The notes under the pieces are model-generated. The model saw nothing but the letters and a program-made list of their open reading frames with translations. It was not told the DNA's origin and did no database searches. Made by a program: the position numbers and the translations under genes. 62,000 nt of DNA from Symbiodinium natans. Taxonomy: Eukaryota; Sar; Dinophyceae; Suessiales; Symbiodiniaceae. This document shows positions 1 through 12,700 of this stretch, piece after piece. The stretch spans positions 1 through 62,000 of the forward strand of contig CAJNDS010002085.1 in the NCBI GenBank assembly GCA_905221605.1, given 5' to 3'. Positions within the stretch are counted from its first letter, which is position 1; the number at the start of each line of letters is the position of its first letter.

Positions 1-255
1 TTGGGGTTTGTGGTTTAGAGTTTAGAGTTCACTCATAAAATCGGGGTTTGGGGATCCAGGTTTAGAGTTCAATCAGAATCTGGGTTTGGGGATGTAGGTT
101 AAGAGTTCAATCATAGAATCAGGGTTTAGAGATCTAGATTTAGAGTTCAATCGAGATCAGGGCTTAGGGAACCAGGTCTAGAGCGCAATCATAAAATCAG
201 GCTTTGGGGATCTAGTTTACGAGTTCAGTCATACTCAGGGTTTGGTGGTTCAACT
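1..255. repeat. Minisatellite, about 40-bp unit, six copies
   Basis: The phrase TTTAGAGTTCAATCATAAAA, followed by a TCAGGGTTTGGGGATCTAGG-like half, recurs at about 21, 61, 99, 139, 176 and 216, a spacing of 37-40 bp. Copies differ at several positions. The GGGTTT core suggests derivation from degenerate telomeric repeat. The array may start before the window. Confidence 0.8.
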
Positions 256-330
256 AGCAATCAATCTGCGAGCAGGGGAGAGACGGGGAGAGATGGCAAA
301 ACCCTATAAAACCTATAAACCCTAACCCGT

Positions 331-487
331 ACTTCTCCAAGAACCCAGGGGACAAAAGGTTGAACTTTAGGGTTTAGGGTTTAGGGTTACTTCTCCAATA
401 ACCGAGGGGGGAAAACGGTTAAACTTTAATATTCCTACTGAATAAGGAAACCCAAAAAGTTTCAAGTTCAACTAAAGGAGAGGTAAG
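331..487. mobile_element. MITE-like element (family D) with a telomeric block between two partial copies
   Basis: A 39-bp piece beginning ACTTCTCCAAGAACC (331-369) is followed by about 18 bp of TTTAGGG repeat. The same start then returns (ACTTCTCCAATAACC, from 389) and continues to GGAGAGGTAAG at 487. The second copy is the full element: its ends, CTTACTTCTCC and GGAGAGGTAAG, are imperfect inverted repeats. A sister copy lies at 41,078-41,175. Confidence 0.65.
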
Positions 488-669
488 AACCTTAAAACCC
501 TTTTTTGAACCCGTGCTGAGGCCGAGGCGTGTGGCGAAAAGTCCTTAAAGTGAAAACCCGGAACCCTAAACCCTAAACCCAAAGGCAACCTCCGCTAAAT
601 TGGCGAATCTCCTGTCCAACCCTAAACCCTAAACCCTAACCCCTAAACCCTAAACTCACAGATGATGGG

Positions 670-723
670 AGCTTCGAGCCTCCATCTTGTCCAGGCGCCA
701 GCCGTTGCGAGCCACGGCAGCTC
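670..723 (-). CDS. Candidate ankyrin exon
   Basis: After an acceptor ending GGGTAG the minus strand reads AAVARNGWRLDKMEAR, resembling the first half of an ankyrin repeat (AA--NGW-L--ME). The 3' boundary is not resolved. It is the lowest-coordinate member of the series and the weakest match. Confidence 0.35.
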
Positions 724-3700
724 CTACCCGGGGAAGGTAGGGTTTAGGGTTTAGGGTTTGGGGTTTAGGGGCTAGGGTTTAGGGTTTAGGGTTTGGGGTT
801 AAGGTTTTTGGGGTTTGGGGTTTGGGGTTTAGGGGTTTAGGGTTTGGGGTTTGGGGTTTAGGGTTTGGGGTTTAGGGTTTGGGGTTTGGGGTTTAGGGTT
901 GAGGGTTTAGGGTTTGGGGTTTAGTCTACGGAGTCGTTCTTACAGCCAATCGAACTGCACTAAATAGATTCTGGCAAACGGTTGCGAAGTGGTCGGGGCA
1001 GCCACCCAGTCGGACTAGGGTTCGTAGATCCACCATTATGCATAACGCTTTCGCGCAAGAAAGAACACAAACAACGAGTGAGGCGTGCTCGAGCCTTGTA
1101 CTAAGAGTTGATGATAGCACGGCCAGAAGCCTCAGAACAGCTAGACAGACCCAGCATCCTCAGGACAAAGTCGGACAAACACCACACAGTTTTTAGGGTT
1201 TTGGGTTTAGGGTTTAGGGTTTGGGGTTTAGGGTTTGAGGTTGAGGGTTTTTTTTCACTCCTGAGGTTGAGGGTTTGGGGTTTAGGGTTTGGGGTTCAGG
1301 GAGGGAAAAGTGACAAGGGCTTTGGGGGGGGGCTTAGGGTTTAGGGATAAGGACTCGGGGGGGGGGGGGGGGGGGGGGGGTGGGGGGTTTGGGACTAGCC
1401 CTGAGGCCATCAAGTCCTTCTGGACGGCTCAACCAGCTGCCGCAGAACGCCTTCAGGCACGTCCTGGGCTCCGAAGCATGCTGCACCCCCTAAACCCTAA
1501 ACCCTAAACCCTAGACCCTAAACCCTCAATCCCCCCACCTTTCTTATAGGCTTCTTAAGGAAGGAGGGGTAGGTACCTAGAGAACCTTAAAAAACTCAGG
1601 GAGCCTTAGGGAGTAGTAGGATTAGGGCACCTTGGGTTATATACTCCCCTTGAACCCCCCTCCCTTAAGAACCCTGCAGCAACAACAGAAGTCCAAACAC
1701 AAACCCAGAAAAAGTTGTAAAGCCTGAAGAACTCGCTGGCCAGTGCATCTACACCGAGAAGCAATGTGCAATCAAAACAGAGACTCACCTTCGTTGGCAG
1801 GTCTGTCTATTCAAATAAATAATTACAATAGAGTAAGCGTAAAGTAAATAGCAATAGTAATGATGTAGGTGCCAAATCAATAAGAATCACAGTAGTAAAA
1901 TAACCCCCTACACACCCTCACGTCAGGTACCAGGGTCTGGGTCCACACGGCCACGCCGGCGGCGGCGGCGAGCGCAAGCACACGGGCTCCGAGGCGTGCC
2001 ATCTGTGCTGGACTACTTGGCGTGAGCTGTTGCGAGTCTGAGCCTGTAAAGCGCTGCACTGAGGAGGGCTTCGAGTGTTGTAGGGTTGCGGCCCCCCTGA
2101 AAGAGACCCTGAATAGGGCTTCTTATGGGGATGGTATGCCATGTCATAAATTAATCCATCAACCCTTATAAACCATACACTGACCCTTCAACAATAGCCG
2201 ACGACCGAAAATAAATCTTATCTACGTTCAACAACAGTTCCCTGGCACTCTATTTGCCTGCAGTTGAGTAGTAGTAAATACCCCTTTATCAGTAGGTAGA
2301 ACCCATAAAGCTGTAGGGGAAAGAGAGTGCCGGGCAGGGTTTAGCGCGCCGCAAAGAAACCCAAAACAATTCCCTAAGCCCCTGGCATCGGCCGAAACCC
2401 GATAGGCCCTGTTTGTGCGTCACCCTAAACCCAAAACCCTAAACCCTACGCCCTGGGCCCTGAAGTTTATGGTTAGGGTTTAGGGTTTATGGCACTTTTT
2501 GCGTGAAATGTTCGGGGGAGGGGGGGAGGGGGGGTTAAGACTTGCTGTTTCAATATAGTTTGGGTGGAGCTGCGGGGTTCTCATTGTTTGGGTTGTTTGA
2601 TACGCTTCAGGGAACCTGGGGTTCGGGGCTATCCGCTCAAAAGTACGGGGTCTCTTGGCTTGCTTTTGGGAGTTCGGTGGGGCTTTACCGGGAGCCCTAA
2701 ACCCTAAACCCTAAACCCTAAACCCTAAACCCTCAGGATGGGCTTAGGATCCCGAAGGCCCAGCTCTCTCAACCGCTAACGGAAACCGCAAACCCCAAAC
2801 CCTTTTTTGCGCCAGGGCTCTCTCAAACCCCAAGCCCTGAACTGCAAACCCTAAACCCTAAACCCTAAACCCTACACCCTAAACCCTAAACCCTAAACCC
2901 TTTTTTTGAACCCAGGCTCTGCACTATCAACCCTAAACCCTAAACCCTAGACCCTAAACCCTAGAGGGGTTATCGTGTGGAAGTTGTGGGGCTCAATTGC
3001 CTGCCGCGGAGGCGGGCACGCCGCGCTTCTGCAGGACTTCTGCCGCGTGCGTACCTCCCAGGCATGCAACCTACCCCAGAGGTCCATTTGCAGACTATTT
3101 GAAACAAAAATTGGTACCCAAAAACCATACTATATAGGGTTTTTGGATACCTAATTCCATCATAGTACTACAAATGGACCCTCTGGGTTCCATCACAAGG
3201 CTCTTTTGCATCCAGGTCTCTCGCAGCCCGCCGGGTTAGAGTACCCTAAACCCTAAACCCTAAACCCTAAACCCTAAACGGGGCTGCCAAGTATGGCCTG
3301 TTCAGCCACGACTCACCACGATCCGAGCCCCTAATGAAGGAAACTCCCCTGAGAGTTACAACAAGGATCCTTGTTCGGGTTTAGGGTTTAGGGTTTAGGC
3401 TTTAGGGTTTGGGGTTTGGGGTTTAGCAATTAAGGGTTTAGGGATCTACACCTTCAGGGCTCCGTAGGGGCTTTGGGTTTCTGTACTTCCTGAAAACTTG
3501 TGGGCTACCCAAGGGATGTAAAGGAAGTTCTACGTGGGACGAGGCGACGCTCAATAGGGCAGCTCAGTGTTTTGTCGGGCGTCCACCGGGTTTTGCGGTT
3601 TCGGGGGTTTAGTTTAGGGTTTCGGGCTTGGGTCTTGTAGGTTCGGGGCGCATGCCAGAACATCGCCGGAGCGGACGAGGACGTCGCCACGCGGGGGCGG

Positions 3701-6700
3701 TGTAATGCTGGGGCGCACCTCTCGGCTCAAGCCCTCAAGCATGAACACTAAGTCCTACACCCTAAGCCGGACATGCGACAACCCTAAACCCTAAACCCTA
3801 AACCCTAAACCCTAAACCCTAAACCTTAAACCTAAACCCTAAACCCTAAACCCTAAACCCTAAACCCAAAGAGTCCATTTGAGAATGCTGGTTCGTGGCC
3901 TGGTTCGGTTTAGGGCCAAAGGGCTGATCTGGCTGCGGATGTTTAGGCTTTTGGGCTTTAGGGGTTAACCTTTCGAAGTGTTGCAAGGGGAGGCCCCCCC
4001 CCCCCAAGTGCCATAAATGTTACTTGGAGGTTCATGATGCTTATTCACCAATTATAACTGTACATATAACCCACTTATAAGCCCCTTAAGTGCCCTATTA
4101 TGGCTATAAGTACAGTTAGAAGTACAGTTACAAGTACAGTTATAACTGGTTAATGAGTACCATGAACCTCCAAGTAGAGCTTTCAGGGAGTGCTCCCTGC
4201 TTTGAGTCAGGCTTAGTAGGCGCTTTTGCCAAGCCCTGCCCCCAAAAAAACCGCAAGGGATCTTTGACAAAGGGTTTAGGGTTTATAGGGTTTATAGGGT
4301 TTATAGGGTTTAGGGTTTAGGGTTTAGGGTTTAGGGTTTAGGGTAGGAGGTTTGTCTATCGCAAGCCTTGGCGGTTCCGACGTCGGCACGCAGCTCCAGA
4401 AGCAGCTGGACAACGTCTGCAGGGAGCTGCGAGTAGAAATGAACCCTGAAGGGTTTAGGGTTTTGGGTTTTGGGTTCAGGGTTTAGGGTTTAGGGTTAGG
4501 GTGCAACCCCCCTAAACCCTAAACCCTAAACCGCAAAATTATACTCTAATGAAGGTGCCTATAGCCTTACCTCCAACAGCACATGAACCAAGTAGGGCCT
4601 ACGAAGTCGAACCCATATGGAAAAACTCAAGAGCCTACTTTAGGCTCAGAAGGCCTTAACGGCCTATTCTACAGGCCCCATTACAATCATTGCAACCCCT
4701 CAAAACCCCAAGCGCGCAAAACTAGCGCCCCCCCCCCCCCCCCCCAAATGCGCGCACACACACACACGCACACAACAAACGTGCGCTAAATAAAAACAAC
4801 AAAAAATGACTTAAAAATCTTGAGTCCGATCAAAGAGAAAGACCCTCACCTTCAACCCTTAACTTAACCTTCAGCCCTCAACCTTCAACCCTAGACCCTC
4901 AACCACCTCAACTTTAAACCTAAACTCGAAACCTTCAACCCTAGACCCTGTTTAGGGTTTAGGGTTTAGGGTTGAGGGTTTAGGGTTTAGGGTTTAGGGC
5001 GCCCCTCAACTTTGCATGTGCGGACCTGGCTGCTCCACAGCCCAGTGCAGTGGCCGGCCAGGTGCCGGGCCGAAGCAGTCGGCATCCTGGGGGAGGGTTC
5101 GTAGGCTTTAGGGTTTAGGGGTTTAGGGTTTAGGGTTTAGGGTTTAGGGTTTAGGGTTTAGGGTTTGGGGTCTAGCGTTTAGGGTTTGGGGTTGTTCTTC
5201 TTCTTGCTGCTCTTCTTGTTGGTTCTTAGTATGTCTTTACCCGCCGCTGTTCTTGGTTTAGGGTTTAGGATTTAGGGTTTTGGCAGGTTGTTTCTTCTGG
5301 CTGTTCTCACTGTGCATGTTGTTCTTATGTGTCTTGTTCTGAGGGTATGCTCGTTATTCTTTTTGAAACGAATGACTGCGATAATATGCTTACTGCTCTT
5401 CTTATTACTCTTACAATGAGTATTAACACTCTTCTTTTGACTTTTGTTCTTTTGTTTGGCCCTAAACCCAAAACCTTACAGTAATGCCTAAACCCTAATC
5501 CCTAATCTCTAAACCCTAAACCCTAGAGGGATAGGGGGGGGGGGGGGGGGCATGGAAGCTTGAGGGTCGGATCGCTCAGAACCCGGACGAGCCAGGCGGC
5601 TTTTGGGTCGAGGCTTCACGCGCGCAGGCTACCCAGCTACCACCCTCGTGCGTTTAGGGTTTAAGGTTTAGTGTGTAGGGCTTGATGCCATAGCCCGTGC
5701 CCCTTATACACTGCAAGCCTCCGGACTGGATGAGTTAGGGAAAGTGGGGGCAATTTTGCTTTTCAGTGGGGCTAAATTTCTTCCCCGATACAGGTACAAC
5801 GTAATGGGTTTCGAAAAAATGCGTATGCTTTGAAGCAAGCTGGCACGACTTCTTCCTTGCTTCTTTTTTTGTTATTTCTTTCATTGTTCTTTCTTTCTTG
5901 CTTTCTTTCTTGATTTCTTGATTTATTCCTTCCTTCCTTCCTTCCTTCCTTCCTTCTTCCCCTTGCTTCCTTGCTTCTTTGCTTCCTTGCTTCCTTGCTT
6001 TCTTGCTTCTTGCTTCCTTGCTTCCTTCTCCTTGCTTCCTTGCTTGCTTCCTTCCTTCCTGCCTTCCTTCCTTCCTTTCGTCCTTCCGCCCTTTCTTCTC
6101 TCCCTCCCTCCCTCCGGTTCCCCCTCGCCAGCAGAAGAACAGAACAAATTATTTGTTGATCCTAAATACTTTTTTCTTGATCCTAAATAGTTTTTCTTGA
6201 TCGTAAATAGTTTTGTTGATCCGCATCCCGTTCAAGAGGCCCTACCAGTCCTATAACTAAGCCCGAACTAACTAAGCCCCAAACCAACTGCGCTAACTCG
6301 CGGCCGCGAATTCAGATGGGTGTGGCATGAGGTATAGGTATGTATATATAGGGGGATGAGCCACCTTATCACACCCTGTCACCCTATACAATCATTCCTT
6401 AATTCCCAATTGGGGTTTGCAGTGGCCGCTATGAAAACCCGCCAAGGGTCCAGGTCAGCGCCAAATGCCACGAGCTCCTGACGAAGACGAGTTTGAACAC
6501 CCTGTTCGGGTGGGGCTCGTACTGGAACCACAAGCTCGCCCCCAGTGAAATGCATATGTTCGGCCGCGATCTCTGTAAACCCTTGGGGAGGGGGGGGGGG
6601 GGGGATGCATTCAAAAATCGCAAAACACAGACGTAGTGCACAAACAGCCGCGTCTATGTCAACTGGGATCAGCGGAGACAATGTAGGCCCTGCTGTTACT

Positions 6701-9700
6701 GCTGCTGCCATAACGAAACCCTAAACCCTAAACCCTACTCACTCTCCAAAGGGCTCCTCCACCACACTGCGGTGCCCGCGCGTGGCCGCCCAATGTAACG
6801 CGGTGGCACCCTGCCGATCCCGCGTCTCAACACCTCGGAACTGGAGGGTTTAGGGCTTAGGTTTCAGGGTCTAGGGTTTAACTAAGGATTTGGGGGCTTT
6901 TTGATTAACTTCAATATTTAAGGGTTGAGGGTTTAGCGCTTATTTAGGGGTTAAGTAAGGGTAATAACTTTAATATTTAAGGGTTTTAGGGTTTAGGGCA
7001 CGCAGCCGGCATCGCTTGCCTGATTTAGGGTTTCTGAGTTTTTCAGGGGGAGAGAGGGATCTATCCTTGGCCTACAGGGCGATATGGCACAAAAGAACTT
7101 TCGAAGGTTACCGCACACCCACGAAGAAGGAGAGCCGAACATGTTTGAAGTCCAACGACTCAACCATACAAACCCTGAACCCTGAACCCTAAACCCTAAA
7201 CCCTAGCCCTAAACCCTAAACCCTAAGCCCTAAGCCCTAAGCCCTAAGCCCTAAACCCTAAACCCTAAACCCTAAACCCTAAACCCTACCTAAACCCCCC
7301 AAAGACCTAAGCCTGGCTAAGCGTTTGGTGGAAGGAGCTGCACCCGCAATTGCGCAGCAGGAGCTTTACCTCGAGGGGCTCAGGAGGGAGCGTACTCTGG
7401 GATTTTTTGAGGAGGTTCAGGGCTTAGGGTTTAGGGTTTAGGGTTTAGGGCTAGGGTTTAGGGTTTAGGGTTTAGGGTTTAGGGTTTAGGGTTTAGGGTT
7501 TAGGGTTTAGGGTTTAGGGTTTAGGGTTTAGGGTTTAGGGTTTAGGGTTTAGGGTTTAGGGTTTAAAGGGTTTAGGGTTTAGGGCGTTAGGCTTTAGGGT
7601 TTAGGGCTAGGGTTTAGGGCTAGGGTTTAGCTTGCTACTATAGACTATACTTACCAAAAGGGTGCCTTTTTGGTTTGAAAAGGGCTTTTCAGGGAACCCC
7701 TTAAACCCAAACCTGCATGAGTTCGATGTGAAAACTCGAGGCGTGCACTGGCCACCCTAGACCCTAAGCCTAAAACCCTAGACCCTAAACCTAAAACCCT
7801 AAACCCTAAACCCTAAACCCTAAGCCCTAAACCCTAAACCCTCTGGCTGAAACATTCTCCGTATCTTGAGTCCTTCAATCCCACGCACAACGACTGGCAA
7901 CAAGGAGGCCCTTTCCAAGCCTGTGGGCCCTCAAGGTTGGAACAGTTAGGGTTTAGGGTTTAGGGTTTAGGGCTTAGGGCTTAGGGTTTAGTTTTCCAAC
8001 CTGTTTTTCAGTTTGAATGATTTTTTTGGGGAGTCCCTGTTGGAATACGGAGCCTCATTGTGCAGAGCGACCCCAACATAAGACGAACTCGTATATGCCC
8101 TAAACCCTCACAATTTAGAAGCCCTACATCCTAAAGTCCTAAACCCTCAACCTCAAAACAACGCCCTTGTATCGCGAAGGGGTACCATGTCGCTGTGGCC
8201 GCCCGCAGCGGCATTCAGTAAAGGCGTCTTGCCTTCGCCTTAACTGGGGTGTGCTTGGAGGTCTTTCGGTGTGTGAGTGTGTGTGTGTGTGTGCAAATCA
8301 TCGAATTTGAAGAACAGCAATAGCTATGCAAGACACGGAAGACGCTGGGACAAAATCAACCTACCCAGATCTTCCAAAACCCCTTATTTAAGGAATAGAA
8401 GTGTTTTTTACTAAGGATCCTTATTATGAATTAGGGGATCCGGGATATTCCGTAATTAAGGGGTTTTGGAAGATCTAGGAATTTAGGGAATTGCCGAACT
8501 GCGTCATGAAAGATGGCTCCCTTAACACGTCAATTCGCAACTTAGCGCCCTGAGCCCTAAGCCCTCTTGCACCTGGCTCCGGACTCTTTAGGGTTTAGGG
8601 TTTAGGGTTTAGGATTTAGGGTTTAGGGTTGACTCGAGCAGTCGGATCCGTAAACCCTAAACCTGGAGGCTTGGAGTACAGACGCCTTGTCATTTGTCGG
8701 TGTGGGTTTCTGTGGCTTACGGCGAAGGCTTTAAGGCAGAGGGGGGAATTTTGTTTAGGTTGGGCGTGCACTTCCACGTTGTATTTGGGTGGGCGGGCGG
8801 CGGGAGGGGGGGGGGGGTGGGTATTTGGGGAAGTTTACATTATGGGTATGTACGGCTCTGGGAGACGATCTTGGTATCTCTTGAGGCTGCTGTATTCGCT
8901 GAAGTGCATACGGACCAAAACGGTTGCCGCAACACCTAGCCACAAGCCCACATCCGACCCATCCTCCCTAAACCCTAAACCCTAAACCCTTGCAAACCTA
9001 ATTAGCATGACGCCCCCTTGAACTACCAAAACCCAGAAGTGAGCGAGGCATGCAATGATTTATTCGGGGGTTTAAAAGGGGACCCCCGCAAGATAGATCC
9101 CCAGATCGTAGGATCCCTGATAAAATGGACCCCAATGAGGTACCCTAATTTCGGAAACCCCGCCATTTAGAGGCTACGACTTCATGATTGAGTTCCCAGG
9201 TCCTAGAGGGAACAAGCCTGTCTCGGTGGTACCTTCTGGCAAGATGCGATCCACCTCTGTGAAGTTGACACCTCTGTCTCGATTTAGGGTTGAACGGTTC
9301 AGGAGTTCTTCCGAGCCGGAAATGTCTAGGAGGGGAAATGCAAACACTGCTGTACCACAAGAAGATCATATACCCTACCCGAAACCCCAAGCCCAACCAC
9401 CCCAAACACCTTGATAAACCCGGACAACTTGGGGTACTTGGTGATCTTACTTCTGCAACCACCTCGTTCCCTGAGCTGTTAGGGTTTAGGGTTTAGGGTT
9501 TCAAGGGCTTGAGACTCGTACCCCTAAGGTTGTACGCCTAAAGGCTGCCCTTTGTATGCGCCTAACATGGCCCTTATACTACCTTGGGGATCCTGCAGAA
9601 AAAGGGTCCCGAAACCTAAATGCACCACCTCAAAGATCTAAGGCAGTGTCTCTTGAGGGCTTAGGAGGAAGGACCAGGCCGGTGTCCCGCACATCGGTGT

Positions 9701-12700
9701 TAAATAAATGAACTCTCAAAGCCGAAGCCTCCCTTTAGGGTTTAGGGTTTAGGGTTTGATTCACGTCAGTCCTCTGCCCCTTGTGGACCCTCAAGTTAAA
9801 CCTAAACCCCAGAACCCCAGAACCCTGAACCCTGAAACCCTAAACTCTAGGCCCTAAAATCCTAAACCCTAAACTTCTAAACCCTACAGCCCAATGCACC
9901 TCTAAACCCTGTCAAGCTCAAACCTCCAGGCCGAACCCCCCTCGGTCTGCACTGGCGCCTGCATCCGCCAGCAACGCCACCACCTGCAGCAAAGCTTCTC
10001 TCATATGAATATCTAAGGGTGTCTTTGTTTATTTCTTTTCTTTTCTTTTCTGTTCTTTTCTTTTATTTTCAAATTTCTGTTCTTTTATTTTATTTCATTA
10101 TTTCTTTCTTGTTGTCTTTATTTTCCATTTTTATTTCTTTCTTGGCTGAAACTAGTTCTTCGGGCCTGCGAGTGCTCTCTCTCTCTCTCTCTCTCGCGTT
10201 CCAAACGCTGTTTTGGGTTTAGGGTTCAGGGTATCTCACACACTCTCTCTCTCTCTGCCGTTGAATCCAGAGAGTCTAGCAGCGCAATGAGGCCCCTCAA
10301 CAAAACAGTGAGCCGCCCCTCACGCAGCAGTCTGCTCCGACATATGCCAGGCACAAACCTCTGCCTTCACTTTTGCGGCCCGCTCACTACTCAGACAGGA
10401 AACTTCAACGACCACTCCAGCCTCACGAACGGGCTGAAAAGTTTCGCAGCATGCATCTTTACACAAACGGATTGTTACAGGCTCTCCAGCAAGACAAGTA
10501 CATAAAACGTTCGCGGCATCAAATGGGTCACAGCCACACGAAGTACCCGCTAGAGATCACATCTTCCCAAGGGCACATGCACCCAACCAGCACACCGTCT
10601 CAACGTGCTAAGGCACTAATCTCAAGGGTCTAACGGCTAGTTGCAATGCCCTCTTTATACGATTAGATGATTATAGCTTAGGTTAATCACAATGCCCTTC
10701 ATTGGGGAACACTTCTATAACCCTTGGATACCCTCTGCAACGCAAGGGCACGCACTTCAGAACCCTGTAAGGAAGGTATGGGACCATCTTCAGGGACCAG
10801 GTAACTGCCCATTGACTCAGAAACTTTGCCCTAAACCCTAAACCCTTTTTGAACCCGAACCCTAAACCCTAAACCCTGAACCCTAAACCCTAAACCCCAA
10901 ACCCTTTTCACAAGGGACTCGACTGCTGCCCTTTCTGCCCACCCTAAAACCCCAAACCACTACACCCCCGAAGGGTCCGAACTGCTTTCAGACCCAAGCA
11001 TGGCCCCAGGCAGTCAAGCAGGGGCCCTCCCGGGATCCTAGGGTTTAGACCACCCGCCAAGGAGTTGAGTGCCCAAACATGCCAACTGCACTATAGACCT
11101 CTGACCGCCGGCTGTTCGGGTTTAGAGTTCAGGGTTTGGGCTCTACAGACGTTTGTTCAGGTTTAGAGTTTACCTTGGGGACCAGATGAACAAAAAGTTG
11201 GGGTCATATACCCCCATACCACTTTCACCCTTACTTCAGTATATGAACCTTAAACCCTTTTTGGGTTGACTTCGTCCACAAGGTACTTGGAGGTTCATGG
11301 TGCATATAACCCTCTTCTGCCAATTATAACTGTACTTATCACCCACTTACAAGCCCCTTTAACTGCCCTAATGTGGCTATGATTGGGGTATAAGTACGGT
11401 GATATTTGGGTTACTAAGTACCATGAACCTCCAAGTAAAGAGCATTGATCCTTAAGTCCATAAGCGCGCCAGGGGAAGAGGGGGCGCCTCAATGTGGTCG
11501 CGGGTCGCCGCTTCATTGGTCGCCTGCCTTCCCAAGAGTCTTAGGGTTTCGGGTTTCGGGTTTCGGGTTTTCTAAACCAGCCGAAACCCTGAACCCTAAG
11601 CCCAAGGCTCTGAGGTTTAGGTTTAGAGTGCCTGGGATTTGACTTCATGACTTGGGCCTTCACGTGGTTTTTGAGGACCCAGGGTTAGGGTTTGGAGTTT
11701 TCGATGGTGCTTGTGGGCTGCTTCCAATTCATCAAAGTCATATAACGTTGAGTCCTCTCCGATTCCTGGTCCGTAGGTTTTGGGTGTTTCTTGCTGTATT
11801 CTGCGAGCCTTCGTAAAGGTGTATTCGTGGATGTTAGTCCCTTTAAGAATTTACTACTGTTTGCCTACGAAACCACCACATGCAAAAATATTCTTCCCTA
11901 TAGGGGTAATAAGGGGATTATTGTCTTTAATATTTTGGGGGTTCTTAATTTCTAAGCAAATAGTAGCGTAAGGATTAGAGTTTAGGGGTTTTAGTTTGCC
12001 CTGCCGAGATTGCACACACGCAAGTACGAAAACAGGAAGAAACTAGACCCAGGCGTAACCCGGAATAAAAGGGTGCCTGTTTTGGCTTAAAGGAGCTTAT
12101 AAGGGAGGGAACCTACACCCTCATGCAGGGGAGTCGCTAATGGCTAGAACTGATGGCAACTCATACTTCTGAGTGCGGCGCAAAACTACAAAAAGCAGCC
12201 TCAGTCAAACCCCCCCCAAAAAAAAAAGGGAATAAGGAGTAGCCCTAAACCCTGAACCGTAACAAAAGGGAATAAGGAATAGCCCGAAACCCTAAACCCC
12301 CAAAAGGGAATAAGGAGCAGCCCTAAACCCTACTCTGGGTTCGAGCAGCAACGCGCCTGAGCTCGGGCCCATCCACAGGCCTTGTAATTGTAGGAGGGTG
12401 TTTAGGGTTTAGGGGTTTCGGGTTGGGGTTTAGGGGCTAAGGGTTTCTTCTTTTGTTCCCCCCAAAGGAAAGGGGGAAGGGGGGGGGGGGGTAAGGAGGG
12501 GAAGGGGGGGGGGGGAAGGGGGAGGGGACGGGGGGGAAGGGGGGGGGAGGGGTGGGGGGGGGGGGGGAGGCTAGAGCTAGGGCTTAGGGTTTCAGGTGCT
12601 TTTGCGATATTTTGGTTGGGGTTGGCGTGCAGGAAGGTGATCTTGTTTTGAGCATCCCGAGCCCTGCCAGGAGTTGCTTAGGGTTTAGGGTTGCAGTTGC

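Noticed and set aside
1-900. A chromosome end (true telomere) at the left edge
   Set aside because: The repeats change orientation, are short and interrupted, and continue for 53 kb; nothing resembles one long terminal array.
5918-6190. Leu/Ser/Phe-rich 'membrane protein' frame
   Set aside because: Translation of the CTTC microsatellite.
12060-12100. Spliced-leader-like sequence (GCCTGTTTTGGCTTAAAG; similar at 7,660 and 28,840)
   Set aside because: It only loosely resembles the dinoflagellate leader core GCCATTTTGGCTCAAG. It recurs as part of a dispersed repeat, with no donor GT at the right place.
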